A stretch of 64,000 nucleotides of DNA from the NCBI RefSeq assembly GCF_024713975.1, contig NC_091107.1:17971501-18035500 (forward strand), given 5' to 3'. This DNA is from Paralichthys olivaceus (lineage: Eukaryota; Chordata; Actinopteri; Pleuronectiformes; Paralichthyidae). Position numbers and translations under genes: made by a program. The first letter of the stretch is position 1; each line of letters starts with the position of its first letter. Shown here in pieces: positions 8,100 to 21,800 of the stretch. The notes beneath the pieces are model-generated. The model saw only the letters and a program-made list of their open reading frames with translations. It made no database searches and was not told where the DNA came from.

Positions 8100-11000
8100 T
8101 AAACTTGTGAATTTGAAACGATACGAAGTGATTCAAACAGAGACTTTGATGTTAAGCCTCTGAGAAACATTTAAAAAAGTGTCTTCCCCATGTCTCCCAT
8201 CATTCTCACAGAATGAAAAGACAAGGAACTCCATCACAAGATCCATCATGTTGATATTCATCATAATGTGACAGTACGACACAACATATACCTCTGACAA
8301 CAACAAAGATTACACATGATCCCAGTGTTTCCAGGTATTTTTCTGTGTGATGACATGAAAATGTTGAGTATAATAGAATGGATGGATGGATAGATAGATA
8401 GATAGATGGAGACAGACAGATAGAAAATTCATCATGTGCAACACAGCAGTTGGCAGAAACAATAACAACAGCACCGACACCACACATCAGGTTTATGTTT
8501 TATTAAGAAGAGAAGTATTGAAGTATCTGAGTATCAGTGTTTGTGAGATGACTTTGACGCACTCTTCAGTTTGAGCATGAACTGTCTCTGGGTCAGTTTC
8601 TGTACAGTCATGTCCTCCATGCACAGTAAGATGGGTTGGGAATCAGTCATCTCAAGACAACAGATACATAAAAGACCAGAAAGTATTGTTGAAATTATAG
8701 AATAATAACACCCACTATTCAGAATTCAGCACAGTTTGCATATTTCAGTAAGTTGCAATTAGACACAAATAAAATACAATGTTACAATAACTGCAGATAA
8801 AATAAAATATTACTGGAAATAGTTTGAAACTTGGAAAAATAGTCATATCAACACATTAAACATGTGACAGAGTGAATGAAATTCTAATGATACATACCGG
8901 AGGCCTGTAAGAGAGACCATGTGGTGACAGGCATATGGTAATGACATACAGTATGTCAAGTGTTCTCTTTCTAACACTTTGAGATCCTGCTCGTCTACAG
9001 AAAACAAACAGACGCACAGGTTGTACAGCTCATGATACAAGTAAGAAATGATGCATTCAGGTACAGTTCTGCTTCTACAGCTGAGAAGACGTTTTGTTAT
9101 ATGTCTCCTTAATATCGTATAGCACGATGATAACAGGAGGATGCAGCTCAAATTTAGATTGTTATTCATTCACATAGAAACAATTATTAGTTATAGAAGT
9201 ATCTGTGATTTAAACAAAGAAGATTTTTTTCACTGCTTCACCAGTTACTTCTCAGGCATGCAGACCGCTGACCTCTCATAATGGGTCTCTCCAGCCGAGT
9301 GGAGGTCAACGACCAGAGGACACGTCTGCAGCTGTTCTGAGTCTCTGCCTTCATCTGCAGCCCTGTCATGTTGCCAACACACACACACAAAATGGTGCTC
9401 ATCCCCATATGATTAATCTCCTAAATATTTGGGTTTGATGTTGTTTTCTTAAACTCGTTGCATAGGAAGCATTTGATATAAATTAAATTTGACATGTCTA
9501 ATATATATTGTGATGGAACTCCTCATGTGGAGGCGGATGAGACAGTTTGTGAAACCGAATCAAGCGTTACTAATCGAGAAGTGTAACAGACAGACAGAGA
9601 AGCTGACAGGAGGTGGTGTAGCGTTTTATTACAGGGCTACACACAACACAGAATAACATGAACACATGCCTGAAAAGCCATGCTGGGTCACTTTTACAAA
9701 GGCCAGTGTTACAAGAAAAATACACAATATAGGTTTAATGGAGACTTCATGTTATTTCCATGAGAGATGACAGGTGGACAGATGCAGACAAGAGTTGTGG
9801 TGTAGGTCTGGAGCTTTTGGTCTTTAAACACATTCGCTTCTCCAATGCAACCTGGAGAAACAGGAAGTTGCTGTGATCCTGATTAGACACTGCAAATTGT
9901 ACAGAAACAGCTACTTTATGCTACATTTATATTTATCATATCACTATAACAATAACTATATATATGTACTGTGTGTGTGTTCCCTTGTACTGAATGTTAA
10001 AGCAAAGAAAATACAATAGAAGAGAAAAACGTAGTTGAAAACGATATATGTATAAAGTTCACATATTCTACAAGTAAATCTATGTCCTGCAGTAAATTCC
10101 TGATAGAACATCCCCCATCTCGCACTGAGCAAACTGCACATTTAAGTATCAGTCACACTATTCAACAAAGGCACTGTGTATCTGCTTCTCTCAAGTAACA
10201 TTGCAAAATATAACATTGAGGTTTTGTATTCCAGACGAGCCACTGTTTTTATCGTTACATAAAAGTGAGCTACTAGAAAGCGGTGCAGCCTTTCAACTGG
10301 GTGTGTGAAGGTTTCATGTTGGTGTCGGATCTGGAGGAGATCTGTCAATGATCTACAGTGCTGCCGACTGTAAAGTGGTGTTGGTGTCAGTCTCTCTCAA
10401 CCACTGCTGCATTAGTGAAGTGAAACACTGGAGACTCTGCCAGGCTGCAGTGAACCATCACAGGGTGGAAAGGAACCAGGACAGTGTCGGGTTTCAGTGA
10501 ATTATGACTGATATTAGTTTCTAATAATCACATGTTTCAAAAATACTGGCAGTTTCATGTTATGCTGAAAAAACGTAGTGATTAATATATTTAGTTTTCA
10601 AAAAGCCATGCAATGTTTTCACTAACATTTAGAGCAGAGAAAATAGTTGCAGCAGAACTGAACAGATTAGAAAATGAGCTTTAACTTCAACGTTATGTGT
10701 TTATTTCAGGGAAATAAGAGAATGGTGTGATATTGATAATAAACTTATTATGGTCACTGAAACAGAACTCAAAATATTTACAGGTCACAGACTCTGACAA
10801 GTGGTTAATGAACATTCACAATGTGATTAAACAGATGCAAAATGCAAAATTAAAAAAAGGGGGTAGCAGAACCTAACTGTGTTCATATATCAGGTTGATA
10901 TAAAAAAAATAATGTAGGTTATGTTTGTAACAGGCAACAACAAAAGGCTCATTCAATAAAATGGGTTCAAATCCTGCTCAGACGCTGCCACCTAGAGGCT

Positions 11001-12818
11001 GAAACCTGCTACTTGTTGCAAGCTGTCATTCCACATTTCAAAATATCATGTAACACTGTCATCCTACTTTAATCTGATCGTAAGAACATGTAAATTCATA
11101 AGTCAAAACATTAAAACTGGTTTTAAGATTGAGGCTGACTCAATGACCAGCAAATTAAAGTTTACTCTTCACTTGAATTTACACGATGCAGTCGGTGTTG
11201 TTCTAACCAATCCGACCATATATGCTAGACCACTCAAACAAACACTATGTACAGTGTCTACCAACTGATCACATGCTTCTCCTTCATCTTCTCACTGGCT
11301 CTAGCTGCTTTCACGTCACAGGTGGGATGTGGTCGCAGATGCAACACAGCGACAACTTTCAAGCCACAGGAGTCAGAGGTCACTATCACTATTCTGCCAT
11401 AGCAAATGTTAGTGTAGGCATTACTCTTTAAAGCTACAAAGTATGTACACAGTCTGTAAAATTTCATTTAAATGACATCTGAGAAACACACAACCACAGG
11501 TGAGTAGGACTGACAATTCATTTCAGGGGGAGGAAAGTGAGAGAGGAGTAACAAATGAGTTAAAGCACAGACCCTGCATCTACCATGTGCTACTTGAGGT
11601 AAAAGGGAAATGTTCAGTAAGCCTGGCAGGCATCCAGGGTCTCCATTAAGGCTAATCTTTCTAAGTATGGCTTTGTGTTATGTGTTTGCTTAGTGTATAT
11701 CTGCCTTTGTGTCCAAACGCAACAAAGGTGAAAAGTTAACACTTGTTAGTATAAGCAGATGTGATGAGAACAGTGAGCGATACTTAAACATCTTCTATCT
11801 CTATAACACAGTGGATACACTCCAATCCAACTAAAGCCAAACCACTGTCCTAAAGGTTTGGGCACTTAAGTGATGAACAGGCACTGCACATCAGAACGAG
11901 GAGACAGGCAACATGACGACATACCACGAGGTTAGGATTATCATACAAATACATCTGATATTCTGATCTACTGTAAATTTGAATGTAACAGCGGTCTGGT
12001 AATCCAAAACTTTCAGTTAGAGGTAAACTATAAAACTATAAGAAACAATTTTAAAAGTATAAGGTTCAGATTTCACACTGTGCTCAGTCAACTTCAAACT
12101 ACTTCATCTACTAGATGAATCACTGTTCGATGAAGAGTCAGGAGCTGGCACACACTTGACTCTGCTCCCAAAGTGTCATAACTGACAGGGAAGGAGCGAA
12201 CATCAAACTAGAGAGAGAAATCAGGAGAGGAGTAAAATATTCATCATTGCAAACTGTGGTCCTGGAGACACCTATTGTTGCAAGAACTACTTCAGATGTG
12301 GTTCTGAGCACTTTGGCAGATGTTTATGTACTTAATCGTCTAATAATACAGTTAAAACTACTACGTACTCATGGGTGTGAATGTCAAAATGTTGACAGGT
12401 GTTACAGCTGGTGTTCGGCCTCTCTGGAATTAAGTTTAGATTCTTTACAGCACCTACTGTAAATGACATTTAACACTACTAGATTAAAAAAGAACAAACT
12501 CTGCTTTGGATGACTGGTAGGACAGAACGGGACTGCAGCATATAATCGTGGCTAACTAGTGCAGTGTGAAAAAAATCAAATTGTCAAAAAACTGGAATTT
12601 AAAAACAACAGGAGAACCGACAGGTCTGGTCCTATAGAAGTAAGGCCCCAGCTTATTTTCCTTCAGAAAATTGAAAACGCATAAACTGTCTTGGTTGGTG
12701 TCAAGTAGTTCTGGTCAAAGGCAGTTGCATAAGTGGGTCAAAGACTAAAAAATCTGTTATCATGCTTGAGGCAGATATATGTTGAAGGATCTGAGGAATT
12801 AGTCTCTGGCCTGATTCA
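8100..12818 (-). other. flot2: flot2 3' flank and probable 3' UTR
   Basis: No protein-coding exon is visible in these 4.7 kb; reading frames are short and compositionally random. An AATAAA signal for the - strand lies at 9626-9631 and another near 8490, so the flot2 3' UTR could run 3-4 kb, but other hexamers are equally possible. A tatata/tgtgtg microsatellite lies near 9958-9980. Confidence 0.4.
8380..8424. repeat. GATG/GATA microsatellite
   Basis: Short runs of ggat, agat and acag units beginning gaatggatggatgg. Low complexity only. Confidence 0.85.
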
Positions 12819-15800
12819 TTAGATGGCTGATTGGCACTGTGGGGTCATCATCTTCTGCAGCAGAGGGATCTGAGGAGAAAGGGATTGGCTAGTTTTAACA
12901 GAGTGAGGAACATGTGCTGTCACACATTCATAAACCACGGCAATATATTATAATCAGGGTTTCAGCAGCTTTCAACAAGTTCAATTTAAAACCTTTTAAG
13001 AACTTTTTAAGACCTGAAATTTAAAAACTTTGTTAAGTACAACTAATATAAAGGGGTATCAGAGTCCTAGTGTACTGTGATAAATTCTGAAAGGGATCCA
13101 TGTTGGTCTTTGACTGTAGTTTTATAACAGCGTGCGACTATCTGGATCACTGAGAAAGAACTACACCACATGGAGACATTACAAGCTATACATGCCACCA
13201 AAACAATTCTCCTAAAGAAAAAAAAAAAGAAAAATTACATTTTAAGTTCTAAAATAAAATCAGATTACAGACTTTTTTTGACCCCACAAAAAAATTATTC
13301 ATTACATAGCTATAGTAAAGTATGGCACCGGATTAACATGTGTGTCACATACAAAATTTGGTCAAGATTAATAACAAAAAATGTCAATGTAAACCTTGGG
13401 AGAGGGGTCTGATGAGATACATTAACGAACTGCGAAGAACAATTTCTATCTCACCTTAGTCAGATCCACTCCAGTGAGGGCGTTGACGGAGACAGGGAGT
13501 TCCGCTAATAAACGGTTCACCTCTCCGGTCACACGGCTGCCTTCTCCACTCAAGATGACTATCTCGTTGGTCTTAGCAAGAGGTGCAGCAACTTTACTGG
13601 CAATCTGATAGAAAAACAACAGCGTGTATGTTTGTTATTTCACTGACAAAACACTTGCACATCATCCGTACATCTGAGGACTGACGGTAACTGAGTGCGA
13701 CTTATATATTGGTACCAAAGACATGTTTCCCTGACAGATTGTAACTCTCACTAGTGTGCATAATAACATTGCTAGGGCTGAACATAAATGTGAGACAATT
13801 TACACACATGGCATCTGTAAGAGAGGACGTTCACTTCATTTCAATGATACAAATACGAGGCCAAGCATATAAAGGAAACATTAGGAAATGCACTGGGAGG
13901 GGACGGGAGACACAGCTTCATTAATGCTGCGGATCCATAATTGACTTGAGTGAGTGTTTTAGTACTTTATTGATGTTGGGGAGTAAAAATGGATACCACT
14001 TCAGAATAGTAAACAATATTTCTTGTTTAAATTACACCAACTATGATTATTTATTACACTTTGTGTATAATAATAGAATAAGCTGTTCATAGATTACTTT
14101 GGTACCAATCCTGGTGGTGTTATAAACCAAACTTCCCACATATTGTTCATTCGCTCTAAAGCCAGCGGTGAATACATGTACATGTACAACACAGACCTTG
14201 GGCAGAGCCTCGAGGACCAGAGCAGTTTTAGCAGCATCTCCGTACTGCTGATATGCCTCAGCTTTCAGCCTCATCTTCTCAGCCTCTGCTTTTCCCACCG
14301 CTTCAATGGAGGCGGCCTCTGCCTCACCGATGCAGCGGATCTTCTCAGCCTCAGCCTGCGCCGTGAGCACCTTCTTTATCCTGGAGGAGGGTTACAGAAG
14401 CATTATAAGGAATGTTTGGTCTTTACTATTTTTGGCAGACAGTTGCGTTCTGTAATATGTGACGTGTGCTAATTTGAAATCATTGGTCAATTATACATGA
14501 TTGACCATAAAAACTTCAAATGTTTCTATTTAAATTAAAAGAATTTGCCTACTTTAATACCTTTAAAATGCTGTCTAGCATTAAAGAGACTTACTGCATG
14601 TCAATTGCTGCATGTTAGAATAATGTGTCCTTCTGTTGTTATCATTAGCAGAAAGGACTGTATCTTTAAATGCAAGATATTCTATAAAACAAGGACATAA
14701 TCCTCTTTTTTTTTTGTTTTACGTTTCCTTCCTGGTTGTCTCTGCAGTGGCTGCCTGTCCCAAGCGGTTTGAACTGGATTTCCCCAAAAGAATGTAACAT
14801 TACGAGTAAATGAACACATGTGATTTTCTGTGGAGTGTACAGAACTGGGCTAACTGTGTGGCTCTCCACTCACTTCTGTCCCTCTGCCAGCTGCTGCATC
14901 TTGTAGGCTTCAGCCTCAGCAGGTCTCTTTACAGTGGCGATGAGCTCCTTCTCAGTTCTGTCGATCTCCTTCTCCTCAATCGTGATCAGCTTCTTCCTCT
15001 GTACCACCTCGATCTCTATCTCCTCCAAACGGATCTTCTGCTGCTCTTTGGCCGCCTGAAGCTCATATGCAAGCTGAGCCTCTGCTTTCTAGAAGAGGCA
15101 GGAGGTTTTATCAATACTCTACTGTCATGTTTGATGTAGACAGTATATATCAGTATATTCAGACCTATCTATTACCTTTGTGTTCACTTCCTGGTTAAAG
15201 GAAGCTTTCTGCATTTCCAGCTCTCTCTTGGAGTCGGCCATTTTTGTGTCAGCTAAGAACTTAACATCCATCATTTCCTTTTTACACTCAGCTTCCTGTA
15301 AAAGATTGTGTGCACACAGTGATGACAGGGCGACTGATTCAGAGCAATATGTTGGTTTGCTAATGAGATAGCTTTTAACTCTTAGCAAGAGAGAGAAATG
15401 ACATTGTTTAATTGCTCCTGTTTTAAGTTTTACTTTCCTCTTAAAGCCTGTCTTACCCTGATGCCAGCATCTCTCTCTGCCTCAGCCACTCCGATGTCTG
15501 CATCCCTCTGTACTGCAGCTGTCTGAGTTTTACCCAGGGAGCTCAGGTACTCCACTTTATCATATACATCCTGTCAGAGAGAGGATTACATGTGGAGAAA
15601 CAGTATAGTTTAAACTCTTATAATTTAAACAAATTGTGCAACTGGAAACAGGTATTTCAGTGATAAAAATATAATGACGCAAACCTTATATTTTTAATTC
15701 TCATACCTTGATGGTGAAGCTGAGGATCTCGATGCCCATACGACCCACATCAGGTGCTGCCACCTCTCGCACCAGGGCAGCAAATCTGTCTCTGTCTTGG

Positions 15801-18800
15801 TAAATTTGCTCAACAGTTAGGGTACCTAAAAGATGGAAACATTTGTTAGTGCCTTTCAGTCCTAACTGTTCCTTCTCCCATCACTGTCATATAATAAGTC
15901 AAAGTAAAAGTGAGCACACTGGATGTGATCCTGTGTTATGTCAAGACAGAAAAATGACCAACATATCCATGACATTGTCATATAGGCCCTGTTCACACCA
16001 AAAAGTTTAGGACGGAATCGCTCATTAACAAATGTTCTTTAAATAATTTGGTTAAAGTAATCAAGTAATGTGCCTACAGTGAGTGTTTTCATACATTATA
16101 GATTTTTTTACCAGCTCTGATGTCAATGTGTGTCGAGCAAGCAGTGTTAGTAGAGACTGAATGAATGAATGCACACAGCTATTGAGAAATATTTGACCAA
16201 TTTGGGTGTGATCAGACCTATAGTTATCTCTGTCCACTTAACAGACTTATTAAAACTATTTAATATATATATATATATATTTTTTTTTAAGTGAAAAAAT
16301 GTACTGGATGTGCACCAAAACGTAATGAATTCTTCTCTGACCAATCGGCATCCTTCCACTCAATTTAGTAGAGAAGTAGTAGACAACCACACAAACAAGA
16401 CAAGGTCATGCAGCTAATAGAGGCTACCCACCAAGGATGGCGCGCAGGTGACCCTCAAGGGTCTGCAGGATGACACTTTTGATCTCCACGACTGACTTCC
16501 CCAGGAACTGTTCGCAGGCGTAACCCAGCAGTTCGTTCTCTGTCATCACCTTCACCTAGTGCCAACATGAACAAAGTTCATCAGCTGAACACACACACAA
16601 ACACAGGCACAACACAAGCACAAATACAGGCATGCACAGGTGTGGCACACATAACATGACAAAATTATCACTTATCACACACCATCAGTAAGATATAGAA
16701 AACAGCTGAAAGTAAATATAATGGAACACACATATAGAATATTACTCTAGTGATAAAATGCATAAATCCTTATTTGTTTTGAGGAAGAAATGCCTTACAC
16801 TTAGGAGCATGCATCACTGCTATTGATATGCCAAAATAATCTTAGACTGTGATAAACTGCTTTAATTCTTATCCAGAAAACATGACTCTAAACACATTAT
16901 TTAAGATGCTGCCTGTTGCATAGCTGGTATTAGAGATGAAGGGCTGCAGCGGTGATCACTGTAATCGTTATCTTGTATATAGACAGCATCCCTGATGAAA
17001 CAGGATTGGCCGATAGTACCATGGAGCTTAGTGTCCATGGCCAGATAAATTACAAATACATTTAACTTCATTTTAGTTTATTTATGGGTAGTGCTTCTTT
17101 AATATCTTTGTTCTTATAAATCTTTACAATGGTGATCAATGTCAGTGGATGCAGATGTAAATTTGACTTTAAAACTATTTACTACTTTCTTAAGATAATC
17201 AGCAAAGCATATAAGCAAAGCAAGGATATTGTTCCTGTTAAGTTCTACATTTTAGTAAAATGTACACTGAAGTCTGACATCAAAGCTATATTCATGGCAA
17301 TACTGTGACAAAACAAAATCTACTGCACACTCCTGTTATTAAGTCAGAAGCAGGACCATTTAAATTTGAAGGAATTAAAGGAGGGAAATAAATCACTGGC
17401 AATGACAAAAGGTTTACAAGATACACACAAGGGCAGTCAGTAAGAGGTCAAAAACAATCAAGAAATCAAAGTGTGTTTGAGACAGAGGGTCTTGGGTGAT
17501 GCACTCCACTGGAGCTGTAAGAAGAGAGAGAATGAGCTGGGTCCTTAGGCGAGAGGTCTGCACATGGTTTAAATTTGCAACATGCACTCATACCAGGAAT
17601 GAGGGCAACACAACGTCAGGGAGGGTGGACATCATTCCAATGAAACACGTTTGTAAAGAGAAAATGCTACAACTCAGCCACACAGCCACACAAAGGCCAG
17701 CTCAGACAGACAGCAGGGGGCGCCGTGCTGTGGCTGGAATTAGGATTTGTGTGCTATGGTTGTTTGTTGTCCCTCACTCCTGACCTGCTCCCCATCATCC
17801 AACTCGTGACACCACTTCCTGCCTCTGGAAAACTCAGAGCTCTTAAAGAAAAAACTGAAAAAGGAAAAACTATTTCGTCATCTATTGCTGTCCCTCAAAG
17901 GCCAGAAACTATAACTAACGGCAGACTTTCCTTCAGTTCATGGCATTTTACTGAAAATTGGAAGAAAAAAAGATCCTTCTCAAAGTTACATTGAAGAATA
18001 TGATTTATTGGCCACAAAAGGAAAAACAATATCCTTAATTAACATTCTGCTGCTGGATCCCTCCCTCTGATCCTAAACATTTGGTGTCCACTTAATTTAA
18101 GATGGATACAAAACCCCTGTTGCCATGGGACACATGCTCCACAATGACTGTGGCTTAGGTTGGACCAATGAAACAGAGGCATGGTGAGCCTCTCTGTGAA
18201 GTGAACTGTGTGAAAGTGAGGGGCTGTTCAGCTCCAAACAGTGCACTCATTGTCAGCATGCATGTAGGAAAACACAGAGGAAAGGAACATTGGCATGACT
18301 GTGGCTAAAATACAGAACTGATAATGAGGCATCAGGTTTTTAAATGCAGAAACAAAATACTGTCATGCAGACAAAAAAGGGATATATAACAACAGGATAT
18401 CATTTGAAATGGAAATGCAGAAAAGTAGTGGTATTTTATCTTACAAGTTATTAGAGAGAAAATCCACCATAAAAAGCAATTTTTCTTTTTATTACATTAG
18501 TTTAGCACTCAGTCAGCACTTGTTTACAAGAGCACATTTCCTTAAGACTCAAGTCCAGACTGGGTTTCCATGACTGTTGTGTAAAACTGCTTTAATTACA
18601 GTAGTTTGTGATAACTTTCTTTCATTGACGTTGTTATAAAGTGAAGATAGAAAGGTTCGTCAGTTCATAGCTGACACAGGTCTTTGACTAATTAATGTTT
18701 ACTATCTTTCAATCTGTGGGATAGAGAGTGACGATCACTGAGAGCAGAGAGTGGAAATAGGTCTGGTTGAGGAGCAGCAAATTACTGAGAATACTTCTTC

Positions 18801-21800
18801 AACATGCTGAATATTTTTCTCACTATCAACAATGTCCACCAGCAGTCTTAATATAGCTAATCTCAGAGGCCGCCAACTATTGTCATACAATGAATTAGCC
18901 TCTGTCCGCAACAGCCAACATTTTTAGCTTCTGGTGAAGACAGCAGATATCCATGCTATGACTGTTTTAGAGTCCGACAAGTCCACACAGGGTGTTTTTA
19001 AAACTTTGAATAAATATTCTTCATTCATATGATCTGTTTAGCAAACAATATTTACGGTTCTTTTTTTCTCACTACTGTAAATTAAGTTGCTTGTAATGAC
19101 ATGCTATCCTTGACTACGGCTATCCTTGTTTTCGTGATATGAAGAATTCTGAAAAACACTGAAAAGTGCTACATTTAAATATAATCAATACATTAGGGCT
19201 TAAATGTATGCTTCTAACTTTCAACGTGTGAGCAGAGTTACTCTAAGTACGATGTAAAGTAGTATTTTATTTTATGGTGGATTTTCTCTTCAACATTACA
19301 AGTGGTCAAATGAACAGAGTATATTCTGGTGGTGTTAAGATTTGAACAATCAAGTAGTAAAAGCTAAAGTCAAAATCCAGCTCTAGAAAGAACTACTTTT
19401 TTGTCAAATTGGGACAAAGTTCACTCAACGACTGAAAATAACATGAATAATGAGATTGTGTGTGTTTTTCTGACACAGTGCTACTGTTAGTCTGAGTGCA
19501 GCTCGGTCAGGTAAGTTTAACTGGTGTTGCTCTGCTGGGATATCAGAATTAGTCATGCAGAAAACAACCCTTTCAGAGTCTGTGTGTACATCTACATGTC
19601 TTTATCAAAAATGCAGGTGTACATCTTAACTTGAGCCCCGTGAATGAAGTACCACCTCTGCTGTGATGCCATGGGGTAATGCCAGAAAAAGGAAAGGGGT
19701 GGGTGGGTTAGTGGAGTCTGAACTGGCATTCTCAAAAAAGAGTGGTGATTTACCTGAGCCACCCCAGTGACAGTAATAGCTACACCCTCCGCTGTCTCTA
19801 CATCCTCACACTTGGGCTGCAGGGTCATAATCTCAAGCGTTATCCTGTGAAGAATGTGGAAAAATATAAAATAAAAATTGACATGTTCGGAGGGAAAGCA
19901 AATGAAGGGAGGGGCCAGAACATAAGGAAAAAAACAGGACAAAGTGAAACCATTCACCCAAGGACTCCAGATCACTAACAACGGAGCAAAATGAGATGCT
20001 GTCCATAAGACAAATAGTGTAGAATTTAGGTTTTTGTCAGAGTTTTGTTGTTGTTAGAAAATGCAATCAGCATTTTGCATTGGGTTTCTTAAATTTTTTT
20101 ACAGCCATTTATATAGATAGCATTCATTTAATGCCCCCGTTGCCATAGGTGACTAAGAGTTCAGCTTTATGGTGAAGCCCAAGTTTGTGACAGCTGATTG
20201 TCTCCTTTTGACTGCAGAAGAAAAAAGAAACCTAAACACACAGACAGTGTTAGCTTGTTAGTTGAACCATTTTCCTGAATCCTCCTTTGGTCCTGAGCAC
20301 CAGCCACTGTTTTTTTTCAGGGTCTTTTGAAATGCATTACCTGAGCCACCCCTGTCACATCCAGGGGAACACCCTCCGAGGTTTCGATATTCTCACAGCG
20401 ACAGAGGATGGTCATAACCTCCAGAGACATTCTACGTAGGCAGGAAGGCAGCGGGAATAGCAGAGGCAAAACAGTAAGTTGAACAACAGCTGTTAGGAAT
20501 GTCAGTGACCATGGTCAAGAGGAAGAAGAAAGAGATATGGGGTGAAGGACACAGCCTGACCTCGTGCTTTTACAGGTTCTTGAGCCCTGAAGGCTGTTTC
20601 ATGCTGCTGGCAACACGTTTTAGAAAACCAAAGATGTCAAAGCTACAGCTGAGCTAATCTTGCCTCTTGTTAATAGATGTTTGAATAATGTAGGACAAAG
20701 AGCAAGATCCACAGATTAAAACTCACATCAGTGTTGACAGGATTCTTGATCCCACAGTGACTCTCCAAGATTACATTTGTATGGAGATTACACAGGAATG
20801 TGCTTCACAAACAATATATCCTCAGCTTCAATATTGGACTGGCTGGATTGTTTATATGAGGTTCTGTTTCATAGCTGATAAAATAGCCAGAGCTCTCCCT
20901 TTATAATAAAAACTGACTTGTCTTGGAGTCAGCGTCATATAAGGGAGGCTGCGAGCAGCAACAGTTAGAGAGAAGGCTCTCTGGTTAAAAGCTCCACCTC
21001 CCCCTTCTTCCCTCAAGAATTGGATCAATGAGTCAGAGACCTGGACATTAACATGATTACTGCAGCACGAGCGGGAAGCTATGCTCCTTCTTGCTGTTTT
21101 TATGATGCTGCACTGCTACAACTGGCTTATGCACACAGGCATTTTAGCTCGAATGGTTATTGCTCTGAGGAGGAGCGAGAGCATCTCTCCTTTTTTTATC
21201 ATCCAAAAAAGCATCTGAAATAATTATCAAACTGCACATGACCAAAATAAAAATAGACAATTCCTGGGTAGCTTGTCTCAAAATGGGGATTTATATATCC
21301 ACATATGCATCAACTTTATTTGGTTGTTGAGGTCTACCATTACGTTTCCTAGCAACTAAACTAGCTTAATGGGAAAACTGTAACCTGAAGGAGACACACT
21401 AGGGCTGAGACAGGGTGAGACTGACACCAGAGCAAAGCAAGTTAGCAAAGAAGAAACAAAGAGGCAGACAAACAGTAAACAACATGATATAAAAAACCAG
21501 GAGCTCCAGAGACAAGGAATATCATCACGGATCAGTTCATTTTCATAAAGATTTTCCTAAATGATTCAGTTGGTTTTGGTAGAAAAGCTAGATTTAAAAA
21601 AAGCCCTAAGACAATTATGGCTTGTGTGAAAAATATTTACACTTGAAAAAAATCCATGTAAATAGTTATTACCTGGCATGTATATGCATCCATTGTTTAT
21701 ATGTGGAACATTTGATAGTTCTTTACTCCTACGTCCACTTTTGGGGGACCCTTCCTTCTTCCTTCCTAGGAGACTGTTTCTTTCACTTCACCTTTCGCTT

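Noticed and set aside
10986-11002. GCCACCTAGAGGC as a CTCF site
   Set aside because: It resembles a weak CTCF variant but lacks the GGGGGCGC core seen in the two reported sites.
19592-19981. 129-codon - strand frame
   Set aside because: Only its central part (19754-19844) is coding, as flot2 exon 3a; the rest is intron on either side.
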